Origin: Candidatus Stammera capleta
GTDB lineage: Bacteria > Pseudomonadota > Gammaproteobacteria > Enterobacterales > Enterobacteriaceae
NCBI GenBank assembly: GCA_015134395.1
Contig: CP043983.1
Coordinates: 189,426-253,425 of the forward strand
DNA: 64,000 nucleotides
Direction of reading: 5' to 3'
Every line of letters starts with the position of its first letter. Position 1 is the first letter of the stretch. The translations under genes and the position numbers were made by a program. Below, piece after piece: positions 49,543 through 59,276 of the stretch. Below the pieces are notes generated by a model, which made no database searches, was not told the DNA's origin, and worked only from the letters and a program-made list of their open reading frames with translations.

Positions 49543-51063
49543 CTATAATATTTCTTTAATTTTAAAACCTGATATAAATAAACTAAATATATATACTATT
49601 ATACTACTTAATAGTATAAAAAATAATTTTATTAATCTGAATTTTATATTCAGATTAATAAAATTAATTATTGTATTTTCAGTAATTTTTTTAATAAAAA
49701 TAGTCATTATAATACAAGAAAAAATAATTTTATATAAAAATAATTTTCATTTATATTTAAATTCTATTATTTTATTTCTTTTTAATTCTAAACATAATAT
49801 TATCATATTTATAAATGAAGATATACTTATAGAAAGAGCTATTCCAGCATGTTTAAAAAATTTTACTGTAAAAATATTTATAATTTGTGTAATTATTAAA
49901 GTAAGTATATTTATTTTAATTGGTATTTTTGTATTATATCTAGAATAAAAACATGGTGTTAATATTTTAATAAATATTAATGATGTTAATCCTAAAGAAT
50001 AAAATTTTAATGTTTTTGATGTCATAATAACATCAAATAAACTAAATTTTCCATATTTAAATAATATTATTACTAATAATTTAGATGCAAAAATTAAAAT
50101 TATTGATGTAGGTAAACTTATAAGTAATATTATTTTTAAATATTGATTTATAATTTTATTATATTTATTTTTATTATTTTTATTATAATTATTAGATAAT
50201 TTAGATAATAAAATTGTACCTATTGTTGTACCTAATATAGTTAAAGGTAATTCTATTAATCTATCTGCATAATATATTCATGATATTGAACCTGACTGTA
50301 AATAGGATAATATACTATTATTTATTATTTGTGACATTTGATATATAAACATACCTAATATAACTGGAATTATATTTTTTATTATTTTTTTTATACCATT
50401 ATTATATATATTTATTTTTTTTATTTTTAAATTTACGGAAATATTTTTTAAAATTATTTTTTGATAAATTAATTGAAATATACTTCCAAAAATTATTGAT
50501 CATGCAAGTGACATAATTGGTATATAAAAATATTTATTTATAAATAAAATAAATATTATTATAATAATATTTAAAATTATTGGTGCAAATGTTGGTAATA
50601 TAAATATATTTCATACATTTAATATAGATGATATATAAGTAGATAATGAAATTATTATTATAAATGGAAATATTATTCTTAATATTTTTATTGTTAAATA
50701 GGTTTTTAAAGAATTTTTTACAAAACCTGGAGCTGTTATGTATATTATATTATTAGAATATATTATACCTAATATAGTTATAATTATTAAAATTATTGAT
50801 AATAAAAAATATATAGATGATATTAATTCATTAATTTTGTTTCTTTTTTTTTCTTTATATTTACTTAATATTGGAATAAATACATAAGAAAAAGCTCCTT
50901 CTGCAAATATTTTTCTTAACATATTTGGAAATTTTAATGCAGTATAAAATGCATCTGTATATATATTAATGCCAAATATATTTGCTATTAATATATCTCT
51001 TATAAATCCTATAATTTTAGAAAAAAAAGTTAATATACTAATTTTAATTATATTTAGAAACAT
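49543..51063 (-). CDS. murJ: Lipid II flippase MurJ
   Basis: Exports lipid II for peptidoglycan assembly. The N-terminus KISILTFFSKIIGFIRDILIA and [21 protein letters not shown] are the MurJ/MviN hallmarks (E. coli [20 protein letters not shown]). About 13-14 hydrophobic helices are visible, with UGA Trp in several. Length 506 aa (E. coli 511). It ends in TAG. A strong inverted repeat lies inside its 3' coding part (49624-49666), close to the convergent acpP stop. Confidence 0.94.
49624..49666. terminator. Perfect 19-bp stem-loop inside the murJ 3' coding region
   Basis: Bases 49624-49642 pair without mismatch with 49648-49666 around a 5-base loop; the core is CTGAAT/ATTCAG. It is by far the best hairpin noticed in the window. 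It sits about 100 bases after the acpP stop and 80 bases from the murJ stop, so it may terminate acpP transcription or stabilise murJ mRNA. It codes for part of the last membrane segments of MurJ. Confidence 0.45.
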
Positions 51064-51133
51064 ATTTTTAGTAAAAATTTTATAATATAAAAATATATAT
51101 ATTTTATAATAAAAAAATTTTTTTTTAAAGAGT

Positions 51134-51868
51134 TTATTTATTTATTATTGATTTTATTATTTTTTTTATTTTTTTTTTTTTTTTATTAAAATAATAAATT
51201 TTATTTAATGTTTGAAATTTTAAAAATATATTTATAAATTTTTTATAAATATTATATTTTAAAATATTTTTATTTTTATTATTTATATTATTATAAATAT
51301 ATAAATTATATATTATTTTAGTTTTATAATTATTTATATTTATATATCTTTTAATTTTATTTATTATATATATATATATATTATTATAAAAAAAATTTTT
51401 TTTTATAAAAAAAGAAATTGAATATATATTATTACTAATATATTTTTTTATTAATGAATATGAATAATTTATTTCAGTATTTAATAATATATTATTCTTT
51501 TTTAATATTTTTATAATATAAATATTTTTTTTTGTACATGGAATATTAAATATAATTTTTTTTTTATTTATTTTTTTTTTATATAAATTTTTTATAAAAA
51601 AAATAATATTTTTTATTATTTTTTTTTTTTTAATAAATATATTTTTATCTAAATCAATAAATATTTTACCAGATATTTTATTAATTATTTTATTTACTAT
51701 ATTTAATATTATATAAATATAAATATTTTTTTTTTTTTTTTTTATATTTTTATAACAATAACTATATTTATTAATCATATTATTTATTAATTTATTATTT
51801 ATAATAATATTATTATATTTTTTTATATTATTTATATTATTTAATTTAAAAAATATATTTTTATTCAT
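51134..51868 (-). CDS. Transaldolase-like protein without catalytic residues
   Basis: Aligns over most of its length with transaldolase TalB: NIVNKIINKISGKIFIDLD parallels NIGLEILKLVPGRISTEVD, and INKKKIIFNIPCTKKN parallels ISNDRILIKLASTWQG, followed by ILKKNNILLNTEINYSYS (TalB LEKEGINCNLTLLFSFA). The Schiff-base Lys of LIKLAST is Asn here (IFNIPCT), the Glu of STEVD is not conserved, and the N-terminal Asp region is unrecognisable. Length 244 aa (E. coli 317). The frame is open with no UGA, rich in Lys/Ile/Asn. It is either decaying or has a non-enzymatic role. Confidence 0.7.
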   Translation of the reverse strand: MNKNIFFKLNNINNIKKYNNIIINNKLINNMINKYSYCYKNIKKKKKNIYIYIILNIVNKIINKISGKIFIDLDKNIFIKKKKIIKNIIFFIKNLYKKKINKKKIIFNIPCTKKNIYIIKILKKNNILLNTEINYSYSLIKKYISNNIYSISFFIKKNFFYNNIYIYIINKIKRYININNYKTKIIYNLYIYNNINNKNKNILKYNIYKKFINIFLKFQTLNKIYYFNKKKKKIKKIIKSIINK

Positions 51869-51872
51869 TATT

Positions 51873-52280
51873 TTATTTATAGTTATTTATTTTTTTTTTA
51901 ATAAATGATATTATTGATTTTATTCCTATTATTTTTATAGAGAATAATTTTTTAAATGAATGTATTTTGTATAAAATATTATTTATATTAATATTTAAAA
52001 TATTATTTATATTTTTATTATTATATAAATTTATTATTATAATTAATAAACCTTTAATTATTAATGAATTACTATCTCCATTTAATAATATTAGATTATT
52101 TTTTTTTTTAATTTTTAATCATACATTACTTTGACATCCATATATAATATTTTTATTTATTCTTATATTTTCTTTATTTATAGGTAATTTTTTTCCTAAT
52201 TCTATTAAATAATATAATTTATCTTCTTTATTTTTTAAAAAATTTATTTCTTTTAATATTTTATTTAATATATTATTCAT
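51873..52280 (-). CDS. sufE: Cysteine desulfuration protein SufE
   Basis: Accepts sulfur from SufS. The active Cys is in IIYGCQSNVW (E. coli IQGCQSQVW; Trp by UGA), and the GDSNSLIIKGLL stretch follows. LYYLIELGKKLP is the N-terminal helix motif. Length 135 aa (E. coli 138). Last gene of the sufBCDSE run, starting 3 nt after the sufS stop. Confidence 0.94.
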
Positions 52281-52282
52281 TA

Positions 52283-53515
52283 TTATTTTAATAATTTTAT
52301 TATTTTTTTTAATTTATATATAAATGTATTAATATCTTTTTTTGAAGTATACATTGCTATAGATAATCTACATGTTCCTGGTATATTATATAATTTCATT
52401 ATAGGTATAGCACATTGATTTCCTGTTCTTATTGCTATACCATTTTGGTCTAACATCATACCTATATCATAACAATGACAATTTTTAATATTAAAAGATA
52501 TTATTCCTAATTTTTTATTTTTTCCATATATTTTTATATTAGGTATATTTTTTAATTTATTTAATGTATAACTTAATATTTTTTTTTCATATTTTATTAT
52601 ATTTTTTAAACCTATTAAATTTATATAATCTATAGCTGAACTTAATCCTATTATTGATTCTATATTTAATGTTCCACATTCAAATTTTCATGGAGCATTA
52701 ATTAATTTTATATTTTTTATTTTATTTTTTTTTATATTTATATTAGCAATAATACCTCCTCCTGTTTTTCATGGAATAAGTTTATTCATTATTTTTTTTT
52801 TACAATATATTATACCTGTACCTGTAGGGGCATACATTTTATGTCCAGAAAATATATAAAAATCACAATTTATTTTTTGTACATTAATTATTTTATGAGC
52901 TATTGCTTGTGATCCATCAATTATATTTATTATATTTTTTTTTTTTGATATTTTTATTATTTTTTTTATTGGATTAATTGTTCCTAATACATTTGATATA
53001 TGTGTAATTGAAATAATTTTAGTATTATTATCTATTATTTTTTTTAAATGATTTATATCTATTATTCCATATTTATTTATTTTTAATATTCTTAATTCAA
53101 ATCCAATTTTTTTTGATAAAAAAAATCATGGAGTAATATTAGAATGATGTTCTATAATAGAAATTATTATATTATTTTTTTTTTTAATATAATTTTTAAT
53201 TAAACTATTAGAAATAAAATTAATAGATTCTGTTGAATTATTTGTAAATATTATTTCTTCTGGAAATTTAGAATTTATAAATTTTGATATTTTTATTCTT
53301 GTATTTTCTATAGAATTAAAATTTATATTACTTAATGTATAAATTCCTCTATTTATTGAAGAATAATATTTTTTATAAAAATTTTTTTGATTTTTAATTA
53401 CTATTTTAGGTTTTTGTGATGTTGAAGCATTATCTAAATAAATAAATTTATTTTTATTTATTCTTGTTTTTAATATTGGAAAATCAGATTTTATTTTTTT
53501 TATATTATATGTCAT
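52283..53515 (-). CDS. sufS: Cysteine desulfurase SufS
   Basis: PLP enzyme releasing sulfur from cysteine. FIYLDNASTSQKP and SIINRG-type SSINRGIYTLS open the protein; EHHSNITPW (UGA-Trp) follows. The PLP Lys lies in FYIFSGHKMYAPTG, and the catalytic Cys in IRTGNQCAIPIM (E. coli RTGHHCAMPLM). Length 410 aa (E. coli 406). Six nt downstream of sufD. Confidence 0.96.
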
Positions 53516-53520
53516 ATTAT

Positions 53521-54531
53521 TTATATATATTTAATTATTATTTTATAAATTTTTTTTATTAAATTATTTTTTTTAATTTTTTTTAAAATTTTATTTATAA
53601 ATATTATATATATAATTTTCTTTATTTCATAAAAATTTAATCCTCTTGTTAATAAATAAAAAATTATATTTTTATTTGGATAACTAATAGTTACTTTATG
53701 TTTACATATAGCTTCTTTATTTAATATATTTAATTGTGGTTTACTAAATATAATGTTTGGTTTATTAAATAATAAATTATTATTTTTAAATATTGATTTT
53801 GTATAAAATGCTTCTGGAAAAACTTTAATTAATCCTTTAGTATTTATTATTCCTGATTCTAATATTACATTATTATGTTCTTGAAAACTTTTAGAATTAG
53901 ATGAATAATGTAATATTTTTATATTATTTATAAAATTATTTTTTTTTTTAATTAATGATATACTATTTATATTTAATAAAGATTTTTTATATAAATATAT
54001 TTTATTAATTATATTTATTTTTTTAGCATTTATTAAAAAAAAAAATTTTTTTAATTTAGAATTTTCATTTAATTTAATATTTTGTTTTAAATTTAAATTT
54101 AATTTTTTATTTAAATTTATTACTAATATATATAATAAATATGAATTTTTATTTAATTTTATATTAATTTTAAAATTTAAATATTTATTATTTGATAATG
54201 AATAAAATTCTTTAATAATATATATCATTATATTTTTTTTAATTATTAAATTTATATTTATATTTAAATTTTTATTTTTTTTATTATAAAATTTATTATA
54301 GAAAATTATTATTTGTATAGGTAATTTTTTTTTATTATTTTTTTTTAAAATTATATTAATATTAATTAAATTTTTTATTTTTAATCTATTAATATTTATA
54401 TTTTTATATATATTTTTATTAATATAAAATATTTTATTATTTAAAATAATTATTTTATTTGATTTAATATTTATTATTTTATTTTTTATTTTTTTAATTA
54501 TATATTTTTTTTTTTTTTTATATATATACAT
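53521..54531 (-). CDS. sufD: Fe-S assembly scaffold subunit SufD
   Basis: Partner of SufB in the SufBC2D scaffold. The C-terminal third is diagnostic: KPQLNILNKEAICKHKVTISYPNKNIIFYLLTRGL, where E. coli has KPQLEIYADDVKCSHGATVG, keeping the Cys and His implicated in cluster assembly. The beta-helix core is low-complexity but of normal spacing. Length 336 aa (E. coli 423), so the N-terminal helical domain is reduced. Confidence 0.92.
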   Translation of the reverse strand: MYIYKKKKKYIIKKIKNKIINIKSNKIIILNNKIFYINKNIYKNININRLKIKNLININIILKKNNKKKLPIQIIIFYNKFYNKKNKNLNININLIIKKNIMIYIIKEFYSLSNNKYLNFKINIKLNKNSYLLYILVINLNKKLNLNLKQNIKLNENSKLKKFFFLINAKKINIINKIYLYKKSLLNINSISLIKKKNNFINNIKILHYSSNSKSFQEHNNVILESGIINTKGLIKVFPEAFYTKSIFKNNNLLFNKPNIIFSKPQLNILNKEAICKHKVTISYPNKNIIFYLLTRGLNFYEIKKIIYIIFINKILKKIKKNNLIKKIYKIIIKYI

Positions 54532-54577
54532 TTTATAATATTAATTTATTTAAAAATAATTTTATAATTTTATAAAT

Positions 54578-55315
54578 TTATATAAAATTATTATAACCTT
54601 TTTTTTTTATAATTTTAATAATATTTTTATTCCCTGATTTTACTATTTTACCTTTATTTAATATATGTATTTTTTTTATTTTTAATTTGTTAATTATTTT
54701 AATATTATGTGTTATTATTAAAAAAGATTTTTTTTTTTTTCTTAAATTATTAATTATATCTGTAATTAATTTTAATGTTTTAATATCTAGTCCTGAATCT
54801 ATTTCATCTAATATTATTAATTTAGGTTTTAATAATAATATTTGTAATATATCATTTTTTTTTCTTTCACCTCCAGAAAATCCTTTATTTAAAGATCTTT
54901 TTAAAAAATTTTTAGAAAATTTTATTTTTTTCATTTTTTTATATATATATTTTTTAAATTCTATTAAATTTAATTTTTTTTTTTTATTATATTTTCTTAT
55001 TGAATTTAAAGATTTTCTTAAGAAAAATTCATTATTTAAACCAGGAATTTCTATATTGTTTTGAAATGATATAAATAAACCTTCTTTTGCTCTTTCGTCT
55101 ATAGATAAATTATTTAATTTTTTTTTATTAAAGATTATTGTTCCATTACATAATTTATATTTTTTATTTCCTGCTAATAATAAAGATATTGTACTTTTTC
55201 CTGATCCATTAGGACCCATTAAAATATGTACTTCTCCATATTTAATTTTTAGACTAAATTTATTTATAATAACTTTATTATTAATTTTTACTTTTATTTT
55301 ATTTATATATAACAT
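54578..55315 (-). CDS. sufC: Fe-S assembly ATPase SufC
   Basis: ABC-type ATPase of the Suf scaffold. Walker A GPNGSGKST near residue 35, the ABC signature KGFSGGERKKNDILQ, Walker B KLIILDEIDSGLD and the H-loop ITHN are all present. Length 245 aa (E. coli 248). Follows sufB by 12 bases and precedes sufD. Confidence 0.97.
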   Translation of the reverse strand: MLYINKIKVKINNKVIINKFSLKIKYGEVHILMGPNGSGKSTISLLLAGNKKYKLCNGTIIFNKKKLNNLSIDERAKEGLFISFQNNIEIPGLNNEFFLRKSLNSIRKYNKKKKLNLIEFKKYIYKKMKKIKFSKNFLKRSLNKGFSGGERKKNDILQILLLKPKLIILDEIDSGLDIKTLKLITDIINNLRKKKKSFLIITHNIKIINKLKIKKIHILNKGKIVKSGNKNIIKIIKKKGYNNFI

Positions 55316-55327
55316 ATATATTAAACA

Positions 55328-56731
55328 TTAGTAATTAAATAAATTTTTTTTTATTTCTAATGAATATTCAATTGGTAATATTTCTAATATATTTTGACAA
55401 AAACTATTTATTATCATAGATAAAGCGTCATTTTTATTAATACCTCTTTGTAAAAGAAAAAAAATTTGATTTTCTTTAATATAAGATATATATGATTCAT
55501 GTTCTACTTCTGATGATTTATTTTTTACTTTTATATAAGGTATTGAATATGTTGATGATTTTTTTCCTATTATTAATGAATCACATTTAGTGAAATTTTT
55601 TGAATTATATGATTTTTCATTTATTTTTACTAATCCTCTATATGTATTTTTACTTTCATCCATAGCTATACTTTTAGAAAATATATTTGATTTTGTATTT
55701 TTACCTATATGTATTACTTTTGTTCCTGTATCTGATTGTTGATTAAATTTAGTAATTGATAAAGAATAAAAATTACTTATAGATTTCATACCTAATAATA
55801 TAGAACTTGGATATTTTCATGTTATAGATGAACCTGTTTCTATTTGTATTCATGATATTTTACTATTTTTTCCTTTACATAAAGCTCTTTTTGTAACAAA
55901 GTTTAAAATTCCACCTCCAGTTTTTTTATTACCTGTATATCAATTTTGTATTGTAGAATATTTAACTTCTGAATTATCATAAATAATTATTTCAACAACT
56001 GCAGCATGTAATTGATGTTTTTTTCTTATTGAAGCAGAACAACCTTCTGTATAATTTAAATAACTATTTTTTTTTAAAATTATTAATGTTCTTTCAAATT
56101 GACCTATATTTTTAGTATTTATTCTAAAATAAGATGATAAATTTATAGGACATTTTACATTTTTTGGTATATATATAAATGTTCCATCTGATATAACTGA
56201 TGCATTTAATGAAGCAAAAAAATTATCATTTATAGGAACTACTTTGTAAATATATTTTTTTACTATTTTAGAATATTTTCTTATTGCTTCATTTAATGAA
56301 CAAAAAATAATTCCTAATTTTAATAATTTTTTTTTATATGTTGTTTGTATTGAAATACTATCAAAAATAGCATCTACTGCTATGTTTTTATTATATATAG
56401 GAACATTTAATTTTTTAAATGCTTTATTTATATTTTTATTTGAAAATTTTTCATTTATTGGTGCAGAATAATATTTATATTTTTCAAAATTAATTTTTTT
56501 ATATTTACCATTAAATCAAGTAGGTTCTTTTGTTTTTTTTCAAATATTAAAAGCTTTAAGTCTTAAATTTAATATTCATTTTGGTTCCTTTTTTTTTTTT
56601 GAAATTTTTATAATTATATTTTTATTTAAACCTTTTTTAATTTGATCACTTTTTATTTTTGTTTTAAATCCATATTTGTAATTTATGTTTTTTATTTTAT
56701 TAATATAAAAATTTTTTTTATTATTAAACAT
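55328..56731 (-). CDS. sufB: Fe-S assembly scaffold subunit SufB
   Basis: Main scaffold protein. [46 protein letters not shown] and TGSSITWKYPS all match the family, with many UGA Trp. The cluster-assembly Cys is in FTKCDSLIIG and the Glu in SEVEHESYIS. Length 467 aa (E. coli 495). First gene of sufBCDSE; sufA, which precedes it in E. coli, is absent, so an A-type carrier must be encoded elsewhere or be dispensable. Confidence 0.96.
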
Positions 56732-56749
56732 TTTATAAATTATTTTAAA

Positions 56750-57742
56750 TTATATTATATCTTTACATTTTTTGTTTAAAGATATTTTTTTTATATTTTT
56801 TAATGTTATTGAAGCTATATTTATTAATGATTCTTCAGTTAAAAATGCTTGATGACTTGTTATTAGCACATTATTATATGATAATAATAAATTTAAATTA
56901 TCATCTTTTATTATAGAATTTGATTTATCATTAAAAAAATATTTTTTTTCATTTTCATATACATCTAAACCTAAATATCCTATTTTTTTTTTTTTTATTG
57001 CTTTTATTATATCTTTTGTATTAATTAATTCTCCTCTACTAGTATTTATTATCATTACTTTATTTTTCATTTTTTTAATTGTTTTTTTATTTATCATATA
57101 ATGATTTTTTATATTATATGGACAATGTAAACTGATAATATCAGATTTATTATATATATTTTCTAATGTTGTATATTTTGCACCATATTTATATATTTCT
57201 TTTGATTTTATTATATCAAATGCTAATATTTTAACATTAAAATTTTTTATAATTTTTATTAATATTTTACCTATTCTTCCAGTACCTATTATACCAATAG
57301 TTTTATTATGTAAATTAAAACCTACTAAATTTTCAAGTGAAAAATTTTTATTTTTTGTATATTCATATGATTTATATATTTTTCTACTTAAGTTTAATAT
57401 TAAACTTAAAGTATATTCTGCTATTGATTCTGGTGAATATGATTTTACATTAATAACTTTTATATTAAATTTTTTAGTTAATTTTAAATTTACATTATTA
57501 TGTCCTGCACATCTTAATGCTATTGTTTTTATTTTAAAAATTTTTAATTTATATATTATATCTGGTATTGTCAAATCATCATTTACAAATATACATATAT
57601 GATTATGATTTTTTATTTTATTTACATTTAATAAATTTAATGATTCTTTTATATAAGTTATTTTAAAAGAATATTTTTTATTTATTAAATTAAAATATTT
57701 TATTTCGTATTTTTTAGCACTAAAAAATATTATTTTGTTCAT
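56750..57742 (-). CDS. ldhA: D-lactate dehydrogenase (fermentative)
   Basis: NAD-dependent reduction of pyruvate to D-lactate, regenerating NAD for glycolysis. RCAGHNNV (E. coli RCAGFNNV), the Rossmann GTGRIGKIL, catalytic Arg in NTSRGELI, LDVYENEKKYFFNDKS and the His in TSHQAFLTEES match E. coli LdhA closely. Length 330 aa (E. coli 329). With pfkA, fbaA and pgk it points to fermentative energy metabolism. It is 19 bases upstream of sufB but oriented the same way. Confidence 0.95.
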   Translation of the reverse strand: MNKIIFFSAKKYEIKYFNLINKKYSFKITYIKESLNLLNVNKIKNHNHICIFVNDDLTIPDIIYKLKIFKIKTIALRCAGHNNVNLKLTKKFNIKVINVKSYSPESIAEYTLSLILNLSRKIYKSYEYTKNKNFSLENLVGFNLHNKTIGIIGTGRIGKILIKIIKNFNVKILAFDIIKSKEIYKYGAKYTTLENIYNKSDIISLHCPYNIKNHYMINKKTIKKMKNKVMIINTSRGELINTKDIIKAIKKKKIGYLGLDVYENEKKYFFNDKSNSIIKDDNLNLLLSYNNVLITSHQAFLTEESLINIASITLKNIKKISLNKKCKDII

Positions 57743-57861
57743 TTTTTAATAAATTTAAATTAATTTTATTAATAATTAATTTATAATATTATATTTTATT
57801 TTGTAAATATATAATATAATTTATTTATTATAAATTAATTATTTAATAATATATATATATT

Positions 57862-58288
57862 ATGTTTATTATATCTTTTGATTTTGGAATGAAAAATATA
57901 GGTGTAGCTATAGGTCAGTTTTATACTAAAACTGCTAATCCTTTAATATGTTTAAATGCTAAAAAAGGTATTCCCTAATAATTTAATAAAAATTAAAAAA
58001 ATTTTAGATATTTGATTAATTAAAAAAGTTGTTATAGGATATCCTTATTATTATTTAAAAAAAAATAATTATAAATTAATTACTGTATATATAAAAAATT
58101 TTGCTAATTTTTTAAAAAAAAAATTTAATTTAGAAATATTTTTTTTTGATGAAGGATTTTCTACATATGATGCGCGTATTTTTATAAATAATAATTTTAA
58201 ATTATATAATTCTTTTTATACTAATTGTAATATACATACTATTTCAGCTGTTATAATTTTAGAAAGATGATTAAAATTAAATTATTAA
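57862..58288 (+). CDS. ruvX: Holliday-junction-resolvase-like RuvX/YqgF, interrupted by a +1 frameshift
   Basis: YqgF-family nuclease implicated in 16S rRNA 3' processing. The first frame reads [16 protein letters not shown] (E. coli LAFDFGTKSIGVAVGQ) and stops at TAA after ...KKGIP. The +1 frame continues [23 protein letters not shown], then [13 protein letters not shown] (E. coli LHDERLSTVEAR) and the [10 protein letters not shown] end, to TAA 58286-58288. Joined, it is 141 aa (E. coli 138). The break is CCC TAA, the same Pro-stop pattern as in rluC. In the conserved DERLST block the Arg is Gly. The end overlaps the convergent rluD stop. Confidence 0.88.
57973..57979 (+). other. Candidate +1 frameshift site CCC-TAA-T in ruvX
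   Basis: The zero frame reads ATT CCC TAA TAA; slipping one base lets the Pro tRNA re-pair on CCT (57974-57976), after which AAT AAT TTA continues the conserved protein. Two adjacent UAA codons end the zero frame. Confidence 0.6.
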
Positions 58289-59244
58289 TTATTATTTTTT
58301 CTTAATTTAAAAATTAAATTTAACATATTTTTTGGTAATGGAATATTAATTATTATTTTATTTTTTTTATATGGATGATTAAATTTTAATGTAGAAGCAT
58401 GTAATGCTTGATTTTTAAAATTTTTTATTGTTTTTTTAATATTTAAAGGTATTTTAAATTTTTCTATAATATTTTTTTTTGTATATATATTTTCTCCTAT
58501 AATAGGATGATTTATATAATTCATATGAACTCTTATTTGATGAGTTCTTCCTGTTTCTATTTTAATATTTAAATATGTACAAAAATTAAAATTTTCTATT
58601 ATTTTAAAATTAGTTATTGCTTTTTTTCCATATTTATTAATTGACATTATAGTTCTTTTATATTTATTTCTTGATATTGGTTTATTAATTTTTCCTTTAT
58701 ATTTTATATTTCCAAATACTATTGCCTTATAAATACGTATTATTTTTTTTTTTTTTAGATTAGATATTAATAAATTATATATATTTTTTTTTTTAGCTAT
58801 AATTAATAAACCAGTTGTATTTTTATCTAATCTATGTATTATTCCACATCTTGGAATATTTTTATATATATTAGGATATATATACATTAATTTATTCATT
58901 AAAGTATCATTTATATGTCCAAACCCAGGATGTACTATTAAATTTTTTTTTTTATTTATAATTAATATATATTTATCTTCATAAACTTTATTAATAGATA
59001 TTTTTTTATTTGGTAAATATATATTTTTTTTAATATTAATTTTTTTTATTAATATAATATCTTTATGTTTTATTTTTTTATTTGGTTTAAATATAACTAT
59101 ATTATTTATATATATATATCCTTTTTTAATTACTTTAATTATTTTATTTCTTGAAAATTTTTTTATAAATTTTGTTAAAAAAATATCTAATCTTATATTT
59201 TTTATATTTTTTTTTATTTTTATTAAAATATTTTTTTTAAACAT
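58285..59244 (-). CDS. rluD: 23S rRNA pseudouridine synthase D
   Basis: Makes pseudouridines 1911/1915/1917 in helix 69. The N-terminal S4 domain (IKKGYIYINN) precedes IIHRLDKNTTGLLIIAK with the catalytic Asp, then TGRTHQIRVHMNYINHPIIGENIY and the HASTLKFNHP end motif. Length 319 aa (E. coli 326). It is intact, in contrast to its paralogue rluC. Confidence 0.95.
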   Translation of the reverse strand: MFKKNILIKIKKNIKNIRLDIFLTKFIKKFSRNKIIKVIKKGYIYINNIVIFKPNKKIKHKDIILIKKINIKKNIYLPNKKISINKVYEDKYILIINKKKNLIVHPGFGHINDTLMNKLMYIYPNIYKNIPRCGIIHRLDKNTTGLLIIAKKKNIYNLLISNLKKKKIIRIYKAIVFGNIKYKGKINKPISRNKYKRTIMSINKYGKKAITNFKIIENFNFCTYLNIKIETGRTHQIRVHMNYINHPIIGENIYTKKNIIEKFKIPLNIKKTIKNFKNQALHASTLKFNHPYKKNKIIINIPLPKNMLNLIFKLRKNNN

Positions 59245-59276
59245 AATAAATTATTATATAATTTATTTATTAAATA

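Noticed and set aside
54687..55064. Plus-strand 125-codon frame opposite sufC
   Set aside because: Shadow of sufC; hydrophobic composition arises from complementary Lys/Asn codons.
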